From Cylicocyclus nassatus (Eukaryota > Nematoda > Chromadorea > Rhabditida > Strongylidae), in the NCBI GenBank assembly GCA_958299035.1, contig CATQJL010000316.1:4552674-4616673 (forward strand): a stretch of 64,000 bases of DNA. The letters are read 5' to 3'. Shown piece after piece: positions 44,801 through 57,461 of this stretch. The position numbers and the translations under genes are program-made. The notes below the pieces were generated by a model, which saw nothing but the letters and a program-made list of their open reading frames with translations, did not search any database and was not told the DNA's origin. Every line of letters starts with the position of its first letter. Within the stretch, counting starts at the first letter, position 1.

Positions 44801-47800
44801 GCGCTGCTCAGATCTTAAGGACTTTTAACAGAGCTCTAAGTTTGGATTTTTATTTCTTTTTCATATCTTATTTTTCTAGTATTTTCCAGCACTTGGATTA
44901 AAAGGTCGGTAAAAAAAATTAAAAGGTTTTTGCAAATCTCAAAATGATTATAGCATGATGATGATGCTAGAAAATAAGCGTCAGAACAGACTTGAACACT
45001 TGACGGCCTTGTCTCGATTTTGATAGATGATTTCTAAAAATTGAAAGCTACATAATTTCTCTGCTTCTTGGCTACGAAGATATCTTAATTTCTTGGCACC
45101 AAAACTTGAGAGGCGAATTTGTATAGGTCGAGCATATACTCCGAATTCGTCTTATATGTTAGCAGCTCCAGCAATTTCGATAGAATTCCGGCTTTTTTCC
45201 AGAAGATTCTTCTTGCATGCTTTTTCTCTAAACAGGACTGAATCCTGGACTTATTTCCCTCTGTGGCTAAAAACACATGCTTCCTACTTCAAACCAAGGA
45301 TAAGGGAATTATTATGAGCATGCTCATTCTATTGCGGACAACCGTTCTCATCTCGGCTGCTCGCAACATCAATCGCCCCTAATTACGTTAGCAATAATCC
45401 ATCATATACGTATGTTCGGCAATATTCATCCCATTCACAATGGCCGCCGGCAGATCCGAGAGAACCGAAAGAAACAGAATGCATTATTGAACCGAGCTGG
45501 GGACAGTTGTCAGTGGTACTGAGAGTTTACTGTATTCGCAAGGACATCTGGACTGGAGCGGGTCATAAAGAAAGTAAAAGTATCACTTTATGTTGAATAC
45601 TTGTCATTTCTGAAATACTCGATTTTGTAATTTCAGCACAAACATCTTGCAAGCTCTAGTTTCATAAAACGCACTAAATTTTTGCATTTTCCGTATCTAA
45701 ATTTTAAAAAATCATCGAAACTTTCCTTGCTATCCTCAATTTCATCTTTGAATTCTTCTCAAGTCTTTGATTTTTCTCAAGGCCCAATACCATCGCTGTA
45801 GTAGCAGCTTTTCTTTTTCCTTAGGACAAATAATGCACTCTTTTGCAAAAGACCCAGACATCTGTCATTTTTGCTCAAGTATTCATGACTGCCAAGCAAA
45901 CAAAATCGCACATTCATAATACGTCAGTAGGAGGATGAAGAAGCATTGGGCGAACAGCGAAAAGCCTCGAATAGATTGCTTTATTTGTTGTGGCTAAATT
46001 TGAGATTTTACAAATTTCGACTACTAATCGATTTATATTTTCTATCATAGTTACGAACAAAAGCGGTAGTTTTTTGCTTAATCAAATCAGATTTGTATAG
46101 GGGTCAGTTTAGCTTCCGCTTGTAAGCTCAATGTCAGCCAGGAATAGGACCCTCCAGATTCTGGTGTAACGAGGTTTTAGGGTTCGCTCGCTATTGCTGG
46201 TATAACGAACGATTCTCCGTATTCTACTGGGTTTAGGGCTTCGTGTAGTCCATTTTTTATTATCATAATCATCTTCTCAAGATGGAGGACTGCCTGGTTT
46301 CGCGTTTGTTTAAAGCTTTTTTTCTAAATTTCTTTCCCGATGTACCCTGGGATTATTAGGAAATAAATAAATAACCTACAAAAACGTCTCCAAATTTTAA
46401 CTTTTTTGACCCAGAATAACATCCTTGCTTTTTCAACTCCCCGCACTTCCTGCATGCAGCCAAGAAAATTAAGAAAATGCTATAAAAAGCCCTTTAAAAG
46501 TTGGCCATACCCAATGCGTTCTCGGCGCCCTAATGATTAGCCGAAGGCCCTCTCTAACCATTAGTACACATTTTTTCCAAGCACTAAGACCATTGCATGA
46601 TGCCGGTCAATTACATCATCACAGCCTAGCATGGATGAGCCATATGAGTCCTCCCGACGTCTCTACCATCGACTTCACCCCAGCAGTATCCACTTTCTCG
46701 TCTTTTCTCGGCTGTTCCCAAAGCATTTCTTCGGGCATCCGAGACAGCATCATCTTGCTCTCATATTCCTCTCAATTTGCCCTCGCGTGGTAATAGATAA
46801 CTGGCACGGTTTCCATGCTATGAATAAGTAATAGGCGTGCTTATTCGCCAATTCAGCCGCTAAATTGACTCTCCTCGAATTTTGCTTCTTCGGCACAGAA
46901 CAAGAATCCAACTATATCCTATAGGGTAGAATACAGCGAGTATGGGAATGGCTTGTCTTGATCAATCTCAGGATTGCCATGAATATGCGCATTTTTCAAA
47001 CTTGCTGAATGTGTAAAAAATTGAGAAAATTCCACGAAACAAGCATGGAATAAGCGAAAATTGTGATGTACTGTAAAAAAAATCGGCAAGTGAGAGTGCC
47101 AAAGTAAATTAAAAAATTTTGTGTCCTTCATACTCTGACTCCATGGCATGAGTAGGACCGATGTACGACATTCTTGTCGCCCTCGGCAGGAAATTTGTAA
47201 AAAGGTTCAGCCAGAAGCATTCCATTAGAAGTTTCTAGAGAGAAGTAAAGTCAACTGGAGCTATCTGTTGTATACGCTCTCACACTTTTTGGTCCATTAT
47301 AACTCGGTCAAAGTAGGCGGAGCATTCTGCCCTGATGCAGAATCCGCCTATTTTGGACATACTCTCGCTAAAAATATCCTTTGTGCTTTTAAATTTTCTC
47401 ACTTAATAAGACGTAAAGTCACATGGATGATAGTGATCCTCAGCCCCTGGGAGACGACCTTTATTTAAAGGCGCAATGAGTGAATGAAAATAGCCGGTTT
47501 TTTCCTTATTTGATGCACAAATTTGTCGTGGACAAAGCCGTATTATACAAGGGCATTGCGAGCATCAAAATATAGACTGTGTCCAAAGAAAGGACATCCC
47601 TACCAAAAGGTTATGGATCCCATTCATAAGCAAAGCAACTATCGCGGCTTATGCCTACTTGAGCAAGCGTGCCAGGTCTTCTCCCGAATCTAGGTAGGGA
47701 TTTTGCTTGTTCTATCTGTAGCCTGTCTTTTGAGGTTGTATTAGAGGTAACCCCTTTTAGTGTTTTTTCAATAATTTGAGGTGGATTTAAGGAAGATTAT

Positions 47801-49214
47801 GGCAAAATACGTAAAAATATAACGTCTAAATTCTCAGCAGAGACAATTCACGCACTTGTTGCATGTGGATTTTATATGCCTTTTCAAGCCATTTATGGAT
47901 GCTGTGGCAATCTGTGCTCTCTGTTTACGCTGAATTCTGTTTAAAACCCCTCGTGGTACTCCTGCACGTGCCAGATTTTGCGCACATCTATTTTTGCCAT
48001 TTATCTTCAACTTTTACTGTGTGTATGTACTCTTGAAGTGACAGTTTCGTTCACAACAATAATTTCAATAAAGTGCATATGTGACGGCAGTCAGCGCTTT
48101 GGCGCAACCTATTTCAACGGGAAGCATTGTCACTTTTTCACGGAAACCAATATATGAATGCTTTTCCAGGCCTGCTCGTCAATGTTCGCCAAACGATCGA
48201 TGCTCGTGTTGATGTGCCGACGTACGGCTATGGCAGATCCAAATTATCCAAAGCCTACTGTCATGCCCCGAAGTTGGACTTTAGAATTCCATGACTAAAT
48301 TCGTCCACGCGAACGGTATTCAAGTGCGAATAATACGCTGTTATGATATTATTGCTCGAGAATACCCTTCGCTGACAACAGAACGTTTGTGAAGGAATTG
48401 AAGCTTTGCTGGAGCAAGTAAACGGACGTTTTTTATTTTAGAAGAAAAGCGGAAGGAAGCTATTTGCGTAAGGTAAGTAAGTCTGCAATATCTTGATTGT
48501 GATGTTGATAGTTGATTTGTACGCAAATGCTTATGAACGCGCTCAAATTCAAAAGGACCCAGCACAGCTGGCCTCAAGGTGTATAATTTTCTGGTAGAAA
48601 AAGAGTAGGTAGCCAAGCTCGTTCAGTTCAGGTGAATTCTGGGCCCGTAGTAAACCCATAAACCAGCGAAATATGTCGCAATCTAAAGAAAGCAAGAACA
48701 CGACTTGCGCGGATGAAGTACATGCTGCTCACGACCATACTTTGGTCGCCGCGAAATTTGCGGGCGCACGCGCGATTGACCCTCCGAAGAGCAGCGCGCA
48801 GTGACATTGCGTATGCGTATATGGTTTTTTGTGGAATATCAAGAAGGTAGGGTGCACAAGGTAGATAGGGCTCATGACAAATCAGTATAGGAAAAACGAC
48901 ATGCAGCTTCTCTCGTGCTAAACCCCGTGTCTGTATGTATAGCTATCACCTCTTGGTCGTAAACCTCCAAGTCAATTCGATAGGGTAGGTATCAATTTTG
49001 GTTCCATGTTTTGCAGTGCGGGTAGCGCAGTGCCACTGTTGTGGGCAACTGAGCTAGAGGTCGCGAGTAAGAGCTTCAGACGAGGCAAATTTTGCACGTT
49101 GATGAAAACGCATGCTAACTCTGTTGTCATTTCAATCTGTGCAGATACCATGCCGTTCCGTTAGCCACAGCACCAAATGATTTCCTTCCTCGTACAAAAA
49201 AAAATATTGGTGAA
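41894..49214. other. 7.3 kb without a gene I can support
   Basis: The longest frames (43722-44219 plus, 165 codons; 42313-42534 minus, 73 codons ending near a GTAAAT donor) lack motifs. The minus frame at 42313 reads as a plausible single exon but has no partner. A C-tract at 42103-42112, a perfect-looking hairpin at 47310-47356 and a tRNA-like stretch at 49020-49085 are the only structured signals. An A-rich AAATAAATAAATAA run at 46360 could be a LINE tail. Confidence 0.4.
47310..47356. repeat. short hairpin (about 20-bp arms)
   Basis: AAGTAGGCGGAGCATTCTGC and its near-complement GCAGAATCCGCCTATTTT flank a 6-bp loop. Confidence 0.7.
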
Positions 49215-49515
49215 TCTTATATATAAAGCTGAATGTCTGTTTGTCTGTCTGTATGTATGTCTGTCTGTATGTCTGTACGTATGTTCCAAATAGAAAATTC
49301 CACTTCTGAACCGATCCGGACCAAACTTGGCACACATACACTTCGGGCCCCGGCGGGTGTCATAGGCTACTTTTCGTCATCAATCGATACCGATTTTATC
49401 GATTTTTTGCAAAATTTGAGCTACGGGGCTGGGAGTTGGTACAGGGGGGTAATCGAGCATGCTGATTACGAATAAAATAATGATAGGGCCGGGCGGAGCC
49501 GGGTAAGCCATCTAG
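49215..49515 (+). mobile_element. 301-bp non-autonomous Helitron
   Basis: Starts TCTTATATATAAAGCTGAAT after an A and ends GCCATCTAG before a T, with a GC-rich GGGCCGGGCGGAGCCGGG segment about 10 nt before CTAG. A variable GTCTGTCTGTATGT tract follows the 5' end. The first 170 bp are nearly the same as at 63754-63930. No coding. Confidence 0.75.
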
Positions 49516-50807
49516 TAGCCAATAAAAGGCAAAACAGCAAAAATTACGTTGAAAACAACACAAACACTGAGTCGTTATAAAAATGAATCAGGTATGCAGA
49601 AAACAAGCGACTCAGCTGCAGAATGAAAGGAAGCAAAAACTGTTGGAAAAGCAACACATTTGGCTGAAAAAGGCTGTAAAGTGCATGATAATCGGAATCA
49701 AATCACCTAGTGCAGTCTCCATAGCGAAAAACAGAAAAAACCGTTTAAGAACAGAATTGCCGAGTGCCTGAGTGATTCTCGCTTGTCAGCCGTTGAAATT
49801 GATGACATTTGGCGTGCGTTGAATCTAGTGATCTGTGCCTACGGTCCTTGCGCACAGAACGAACTCGTTGTACTTGACCCCTAGTCGGATGCGCCTTCCT
49901 GCGTCTCCATGCTGGTCGCACTATTTCTCTTTGTCTGCCCGCACATGACGACGTTCATGAGGTGCTTGTCCTATAAGCACGAGGACGTGCATGTCCTACA
50001 GTCACTACGTCCATCGATTTTACCCGGCGTCTGAATAAGAGATAGCCGCTGGATGAATCGCGGCCGAAACGGCATGTGCTGAACACGTGCTATATTTCAA
50101 ACGTCGCGACCACCATCAGGAGAATTATTGCGCTGAGGGATTCAGTTGGGGCTTGTAAGGTAGACTTACGACACTCCCACAGTTCTATGAACAATGTGAC
50201 TTAAAAGGAAAGTGTCGGTAAGGAGCCGCGCTGACCTCACCTCGTTTCTGTAAGAGCATCGTACGTTTTGAGTTGATCTTAAAATATTGTGGGCAAACGA
50301 TGAAATCCAGAAAATTCTGCAGTTGCTCTTGTGAGTATTGTCGACTCCCCCATTATGGCGAGGCGGATTCGTGATGGTCGACAAAGATCAGTGGATCAGG
50401 AATGTCTCAGGGTTGAGTCAAAGTACGCGGCGTACGGACTTACGTGACGTACGCAGCGCAAGCTCGGTATATTTCATCATAGGAGCCGCGCAGTCTGGTC
50501 CACCCTGCACAGAGCAACCACAGCGCAAGAGGCGTTAGTGCAGCTCCCAGTCCAGGAACCGCTCATAACTTACGGATCGCATAATGTGACATGATACTGC
50601 TGACGACAGTGCGCGAAACAAGACAATCTTGAAAGCGTGTGGATAGAGAGACTTGATGAACAGTTGATGTCATCTATGAAAAAAATTTCTCGCTTTGTCT
50701 TGCAAGGGTGCTAAATTTTTTGTGCTTCTGCAAAATCACTCTATTATTTCTGTCTGTTTTCCAACAAGTGCAATTTTTAGTAATCATGCTTAATCATCAA
50801 AATTTAG
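49516..50807. other. 1.3 kb without recognised genes
   Basis: Mixed composition with small ORFs only. No motifs. Confidence 0.4.
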
Positions 50808-51080
50808 GTACTTTTGTCTTATCCCTTCTTTACCTATGGTAGCGATCATGATCGAATTTTTGGTCATGGCCGCTATCAGAGAATGTGTGGCGATTTAGCA
50901 AAAATAGTGTCCCTAACTGGTTTCGAACAGGGTCTCTGCCCACCGCATCGCACGGTTATACCTGACCAGCCTGCAGAAACAGCAAAGATGTTCTTTTTCG
51001 AGAACGTGCATTTTATTAACAATCCAAATCAGATGCATAGCGCGGCTGATACTGAGCTGGAGCGTTTAGGTTCACATTAG
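50808..51080 (+). CDS. exon-like ORF of an unknown gene
   Basis: An AATTTAG acceptor at 50801-50807 opens a 90-codon frame, reading YGSDHDRIFGHGRYQRMC, then SLTGFEQGLCPPHRTV, then MFFFENVHFINNPNQMHS, to TAG at 51078. Balanced amino-acid use and the acceptor suggest a coding exon, possibly of a larger plus-strand gene. I found no phase-matched neighbour and no known domain. Could be chance. Confidence 0.3.
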   Translation, partial: VLLSYPFFTYGSDHDRIFGHGRYQRMCGDLAKIVSLTGFEQGLCPPHRTVIPDQPAETAKMFFFENVHFINNPNQMHSAADTELERLGSH

Positions 51081-53150
51081 GTTCGTCTCAGAGCACCTGA
51101 ACTGATCGAGTTTTACAACGGGTCATAGTTGTGTGGGGGAAGCTGCAAAAAATGCGTCAGAATTGAGCCTAATAGAACTAGAAATTATTGATTTACACTC
51201 CTTATGGTTTGAACATGTCAAGACATGACCAGGGTCAAGCAAGAGGTGTGGCACACGATCGCTGGTTACGACCCCGCCCCCCTCTTATTGCTGTCTCAAT
51301 AAGATCCCCTGAACTATAAGCCTAAAACAGCATTACTTGAAGGCCATGTCAAACATAATGGACAACGTATCCATAATCAGCATGTCAATTAACCCCTGTA
51401 GATAGTGTTTGAGCGAATTATGAAGCTTCAAGATACTGGGTCGCCTGAATGAAATCGCCATTTTTTAGCATGATTAACTTTGTTTCAAAGATGAAGTAGC
51501 TAGCTGTTTTTGCACTCACGACAAAGCAACACTCCTTCTTTGGCCAATCCAGAATCTCGCTGCAAAAGATCTTCTAACTTTGGAATTACAAGCCAAGCAA
51601 AATCTTGTTTTTCCTACTTTTCGCTTTTGATGGCTGTACTTACCCCGAGTATTACTCAGAGCTAAGAGGACGAATTAGGCTCAAATCACTCCTATAAAAT
51701 CTGCTAGGTCTAGGCTATCGATTCGTATATATAGTGTTCGCTAAAAATGTTTTTTGATATAGTTAACGGGGCGTGGCACCACATCTAAAAAGCTGTGGCT
51801 GCCACAGCTTTTTAGGGGTGGTGCCACACCGCATTAACTCACCTTCAAACGGATCAAATGGCTGCGTTTTTTATATCGTTGTTACTGTTTAACACGTTTC
51901 GGACCGCGAAATCGCGCGCGGCGAAAAAGAGTGCACTTGCAGCAGTTATCCAACAAAGGGACCTTATTTCAAGACTGTGTGCTACATCTGTAATCAGCAT
52001 GTTAGATAAGCTCCATACCCAACGTTCTGAGTGAATTCGAAGTGTTTGAATTTTGTTGCTTGAAAAGGACTTCTGTGCTTTCTTGAAAGATATGAGCAAG
52101 AACTCAGTTTCTAATAGTATCCAAAAGTATCTACGTTGTACGCGCTACATATCAATATTGAAACTCCGGTTTTTCTCTTCGAAATCGGAGCAAAGAAAAG
52201 TTGCGACGTCGCACGCGTCGTTCGCGTTGCCCCGCTTCGTTGCAACTGTTATTCGATTTGTCCTCATATCTTTTAAACAATTATCGGCGGCACAGATCTA
52301 CAGAGTCATTTGAAAACCAGGGGCTTAGGCCTTTGACTTGATAACTTTGGACAAAGAGAAAACCTCTTGTAAACCTCAAAAAGATTCTTCAAAGCCGCGT
52401 GCTGCACCATGTGCAGCGCCGGTCTGTTACCCTTCTTCTTCATACAGGAGAAATTTCATATAAAAATGTTCCTTCAAAAGCAAGATACAATCGTTTTTCC
52501 TTACTCAAGCAAACGTAAAATACTGGTAAAATACTGCGAAAATATTGAGATACGGTAACATGCTAAGTCTGCGCTACTACTTGAATCGCAAGAGGAGGCG
52601 ATAAGAATGTATATGTTTGATGGCTTAAGCCTTGTAATCTACATTAAAGTGATTTGAACCTGATTGGTCTTCTCTAGCCTGAGATATTGAAAACGAAAAT
52701 TGGAACAAACGAGATTTTGGCTTGCTCTCAATTCCTTAGTTTGGAGGTCATGTGAAGTAGGAATCCTAATGTGAGCAAAGAAATAGTAGTTTGTATTGAG
52801 CGCAAAAAAGTAGTTGACTTACCTTTGAAACAAAGTAACATGTTTGAAAACGACCATCTCACATAGGTGGTCCTGTATTTGAAAACCTCAGCATTCGCTA
52901 AAACTTGGACCACAAGGGTTATTCTTCTTGCTAATTACAAAACAATGTTCTTGCACTTTATAGATCTTTGATTATGCTTACTGTACGTATAAGATAATGG
53001 ATCAAATATCAATGTACTTACTTTGCATGACGGGCCTATTTGACATCGTTAACGAATATCATGTTAAGCGAACAGCGGATGCCTTGATAACGACCCTCCC
53101 CCTCCCAGATTCCTCAATATGAACCCCAGGTGTGGCATGCCACACCCCAG
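51081..53150. other. 2.1 kb without recognised genes
   Basis: Holds the GC-rich hairpin at 51762-51838 and short ORFs. May contain undetected upstream exons of the gene at 53151. Confidence 0.4.
51762..51838. repeat. 77-bp hairpin, about 35-bp arms
   Basis: GTTAACGGGGCGTGGCACCA to CTAAAAAGCTGTGG, then a 3-nt loop, then the near-complement ending ATTAAC. Strong enough to terminate or structure RNA, or a minimal MITE. Confidence 0.75.
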
Positions 53151-53894
53151 GTTGACCCTGGACATGACGGTGTAGGCCCTTTTGAACCGTACGCGCTCGA
53201 TGCCATCGCCGGCTCCGCTATATACGCTGACGAGTTATTTCACGTGCTTCGCGGAGACGTATCTTGGTTCGAAGCGCGTAGTAAAGCTGTGCCAACACTC
53301 ATACTCATGCTAAATGTAAAAAGAAAATGAACTAACAAAGCGTATCCAGTCGAGGTGGCCTTTTCAGATGACACCTATAATGCTTTGAATAGGCTCAGTG
53401 ATTCCAAATCTGCCTTCATTATCTGCCAGGCACCTCTGGACGCCGATTCATGGGCGTTTCAGGTCAAAAAAGAGATCGCAAAACTGAAAGAAAGTCGCCC
53501 AAACTTGATCTAATGGCCCAGATTTGGAGCCATCGTGCAATGCTCTTCACAGTGTGGGTCTCATTTGAGAACGACCTTTACAAAAAACGCTTTTTATGTA
53601 AGTTGCTTACGGGCACCACTCGTTCTGTCCTCCGCCTTTCTCCTCCTTGCTTAAAGCTGGCCCATCATAGCTGGCGGCCTAACCAATCGGAGACGCGCCG
53701 TTATGGCCGGCGATTCAAAAAGGTTGCCCAACTGTGTCATTACATGCTCCAACACGATCTCACAGAGCGCAAAAATTCAGAATTGTGCCCTCATCGAAGA
53801 AATGCCTCGTTTACAACGTAATAATATGAGTCCAAATTGTGCAACTGCGCTTGGAGAAACTCGAACTATAGCTAAGAAGTTCAAAGAAAACTAA
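53151..53894 (+). CDS. putative gene 3' part, four exons, function unknown
   Basis: Candidate exons 53151-53280, 53368-53462, 53553-53597 and 53766-53894 (TAA) join with consistent phases (1/2, 0/0, 0/0) and GT-AG borders. The introns are 87, 90 and 168 nt. Reads include PGHDGVGPFEPYALDAIAG, LFHVLRGDVSWFEAR, LSDSKSAFIICQAPLDAD and a basic C-terminus. The first exon opens at a CCCCAG acceptor, so the 5' part is missing or unrecognised. No motif recognised. The 15-codon third exon is the weakest link. Confidence 0.45.
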
Positions 53895-54508
53895 AGTGAA
53901 TGTGAATGATAATTGTGGCAAATTTCTTTCAAATAAGTCGAAATCGTTCCAGTCGGGTGCCAGCTGACCTCCACTCATATGTGTTTTTCGTAGTTTTTAC
54001 ATAAATCTTCGCTGTCTATCAAAAGCTTGCGTACTTGCACAAAAAATTTTAAACTCCTTCCTTCCGTTATATCATAGCACGTAAACAATTTTCAATGGTA
54101 GCACAATCCTCCTCCGATCGCAAAGCACGCAACGCACGAACATATTTAAGATTCATGCTTATTTGCCTTGCATCTATCATAGATTAATATGATCGCTTAT
54201 TCCTGGAGTGCGGTCTGCTATTTACTTCAAAAAGTAGTGAGGGGATTGAAGTAGCCGAGGGAGACGTAGAAAATGTGCGAACTCGAAGAGGGACCTATTG
54301 CAAAACTCCCCAATTTCAGCCCATACGAAGGGCCTGAGGTAAAGAGGTGAATCAAATACACAGGGAGAAAAATCGAACCGCCTGCGGTATTTGCTAAGCA
54401 GTAAGCTTAAGCTTAAGCTCGTAAGCTTTCGCAACACAGGAGAAAGTTCCGAGTAAGCAAATTGAAATAGAGTCGGTACTCTAATATAAGACCAACCCAG
54501 GCAAAAGT
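53895..54508. other. no gene recognised
   Basis: Spacer before a GC-rich repeat. A minus ORF at 54222-54590 lacks motifs. Confidence 0.4.
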
Positions 54509-54509
54509 A

Positions 54510-54715
54510 CCGGACGAGCGGTGCGCAGCACAAGAGTTCCGGACGAGTGGCTGCATTCAGCGCGTCTGTCACCGGATGAGCGGCCTGCAATCCGGGATCA
54601 CCGAGCGAGTGGTCACAAACGCCGGTTCAGTGGCCATCAAACAACCAGCTGGGCGGTAGATACCAGACGAGCGCTTACAACCACCGTTCGAGCGGCATCA
54701 TTGACCGCGCGGGGG
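54510..54715. repeat. degenerate CCGGACGAGCGG mini-hairpin repeat
   Basis: Variants of CCGGACGAGCGG start at 54510, 54539, 54572, 54601, 54622, 54663 and 54683, 20-33 bp apart, each with CCG and CGG flanking about six bases. Related copies lie at 56256-56350. Confidence 0.7.
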
Positions 54716-56255
54716 TCTACAGTCGAAGTGCGCGAGATTAAGCTGTTCAAAATTGATGGCTACCTCATGTTTCGACATGATCAAAATCTCATTTCATCAT
54801 CTTTGGATACAAATGCATTATTTATTTCATTGAAGTCGGAATTAAATCGGCATGTCAAATGAGAGGAGCTTTAGCCGTATAAACCAACGCTGCTATGGAT
54901 GTAAGTTTTCACTTTATTTTTCCAGTCTTCTTGTTCTCTTCTGAGTCTTTCTTGGCAAACAATAACGTTTGATTTCGGTCACAATCATAAAAAATTCAAA
55001 GTCGGAGAAAATGCATTTCTTTCTGCTATATCCGTAGAACATAAAATTTTTGATAGATTTTTTGTGTTACAAAAAAATTGAAGATCTTTATTTCTTTGGA
55101 TTAGTAAGTCACCCGTCAACTTCCATTTGCTTACGCTAACTGACCAATATATTGATACCAGATTTGGAGTGAGATTCAATGCGCCACGTTTGATCGTTTG
55201 TCATGAATGGTAGAAGTAGATGAACGTAAATGGTTACCTCAAGAACACGAAAATCTGACAATGGACAACTGCACATGTAAATGGACACTAAACGGACCTT
55301 CACCATTTGTAATTGTAAGCATTATAACGAAGCAGGAAAACACAGCTGTTTTCAAGGTTCTAAGTCGGACGATAACTTTTAATCAAAGGATTCTGATACA
55401 TCTTCCAAAATGTTCACGAGCTTTTGCAGATATTTGCTTCCAAACGTATCCATAAGCTGTAACTTGTCTGTTCTCGCAGTATCATTAACACAGGTCACGG
55501 AACCAGCGCAATGCATTCAAGATTATTCGCTGAGGCTGAATGGAAAGAGTGGTCACTTAAACTAAAATCGTTGATTACGGCTTTCTGATTGAAACTGTGT
55601 CGAAGACGCGATCGGCTACAGTCATTCAGCTAGAAAACTGCGGCCATCAAGGCTGATGGATCAAGGTTAAGCTACTTAGAGCATAGCTTTAGAATGTCAT
55701 ATTTCGACGTATTTTTCAGTTTTTTGCGAGATTAGGGGAGAAAACCGAGGAACGTCCAGAGGCCTTTGATATGCTCATACTTACGGCAGAACAATCATCC
55801 TGCGTTTAGGTGTGACATAGGCGCTCACGGATACGATATAGAGAATAAAAAGTGGAAGGCTAGTGATGTAAGTTGTTTGTTAAAAAAAGTAGTCTATTAG
55901 GGCATTAAGTCTTTCAGACAAAAAAGGAACCGACGGGACCCTTAATGTATGCTGAAAAGAGGCTAACATGAAATTGCTATTGCATCGTCTAATCTGTGAT
56001 CACTAAAGTGCTCGCTATTTGTTGTGTTCTTGGGCTTTTGTTCTCGTTTGTTTGATATATGAGAATAAGTTACTATTGATAAAATATAGCTAAATTCAAA
56101 TGATTTTGCTCTCATACTAATTAAGAATTCACAAACAAGAAGAGCCTGCTTTCGAAGGAGTGGCCACAGTTCTGGACCGTCCTCCACAATGAAAGGGCTT
56201 TAAGCCAGAAACTCCACGTGAGCAGTCATTAAGACAGGGTGAAAATCTGTAACGA
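54716..56255. other. 1.5 kb without supported genes
   Basis: A frame at 55207-55455 (82 codons, several Cys) is open but has no matching splice partner. Confidence 0.35.
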
Positions 56256-56400
56256 CCGGCGAGTGGACTGCGGGAGAATGCTGGCAGAAGAGCGCCCACA
56301 ATGACCGGGCGAGCGGTCACCGATACCAGTCGGACGCACGCTTTACCGGACTAGCCGAAAAAGTTGAATCACTCTATCGTTTTTTGTGATCACTCGTCCG
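56256..56400. repeat. second CCGG-CGAG-CGG repeat patch
   Basis: CCGGCGAGTGG at 56256, CCGGGCGAGCGG at 56305 (within the inverted repeat GACCG...CGGTC), CCAGTCGG at 56326, CCGGACTAGC at 56345 and an inverse copy CACTCGTCCGG near 56390. Confidence 0.6.
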
Positions 56401-57461
56401 GTTTTTGCGTGAAAACGTAATTTTTCATTTGCATGTATTTCTCACCTTCGCACAATTTTCAGTGTGCTTGCAAGCGAGTGTAGCGTAGAACAAAGCCTGC
56501 ATTACCATTTTATGCATCTTACGCTGTACTCTATCTGTTTATGTAGTTTTGACTTTTTAATTATTATCGAAAACATTTGAATGTTTGAAAAGTTTTTCTA
56601 ATCAAACTCTACGACTAACGCTCGTGAAAAAAGACTCTGCGAAGTCTATGAAGGGTATTGTTTAGAATGCTTGCGGGAGATTGATAAAGAACCTTCGCTT
56701 CACTTTGGACATCCGCATCTTTTTTCCCAAGAAAGGGATTTCAGGAAGGTAAAACTGTTTAAATCTACATACATGTAGTGACTGTTGAGCAAGCAGATTT
56801 GATTTTGATTGATTATGTTGTTACTGTTGATTTTGTGTAAATAAGTTACCTGGTTTCGTAGTTATGATTGGAACATCTTGTCTAAGGACTTTCCCATCTT
56901 TATAGAATCTCCGTTTTTCTCCTACTGCTTCTGTCTGACTCTCCTGTCTCAATTTCATCCGTTCACTCACTGTTCGCTGTAAATCATATTGAAGCTTTAT
57001 CAACCGAATAGCATCCCTATCATTGAAGAGACTGCTTTTCCAAAATATTTTAATGCCAACTCATGCCGGGGCTGTTTGCGGTATTTCGAGCTCAGTTGAA
57101 GTGCTTTTGCAGGAATTTTTCATCAGAGTCATCCATTTTCGTAGATAAATTTTTCTGTAGAGCTAAGGCAAAGCGGTTCCATCTGCAGTTGGAAGTTTAT
57201 AAAGAGATAGGAAAGGAGCTGTAATAAAAGTATGCATTCGATTCAGAAAGACGCTGCTACCAACCGATTCAAATTCAGTCAAGAGGCTTGAGATCTTTTT
57301 AGTCTTGCTTCGGAGCAAAGTCCGAAAATTACAGCAGTTGAATTTATGTCCAGTTGCTTATCTCTTACGTATCAATAAGCTGAATACCAAGTAACCATTC
57401 ACTTTTTTCATTGGTTCGTTTCATTTATGCTCAAGTGACCATCAACAGCAGTCTCACAGTC
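56401..57461. other. upstream flank of the BTB gene
   Basis: AT-rich, no coding exon supported. Probably contains the promoter. Confidence 0.4.

Noticed and set aside
50920..50960. B-box-like TTCGAA sequence as a tRNA gene
   Set aside because: No matching A box, anticodon arm or acceptor stem; it lies within an open frame.
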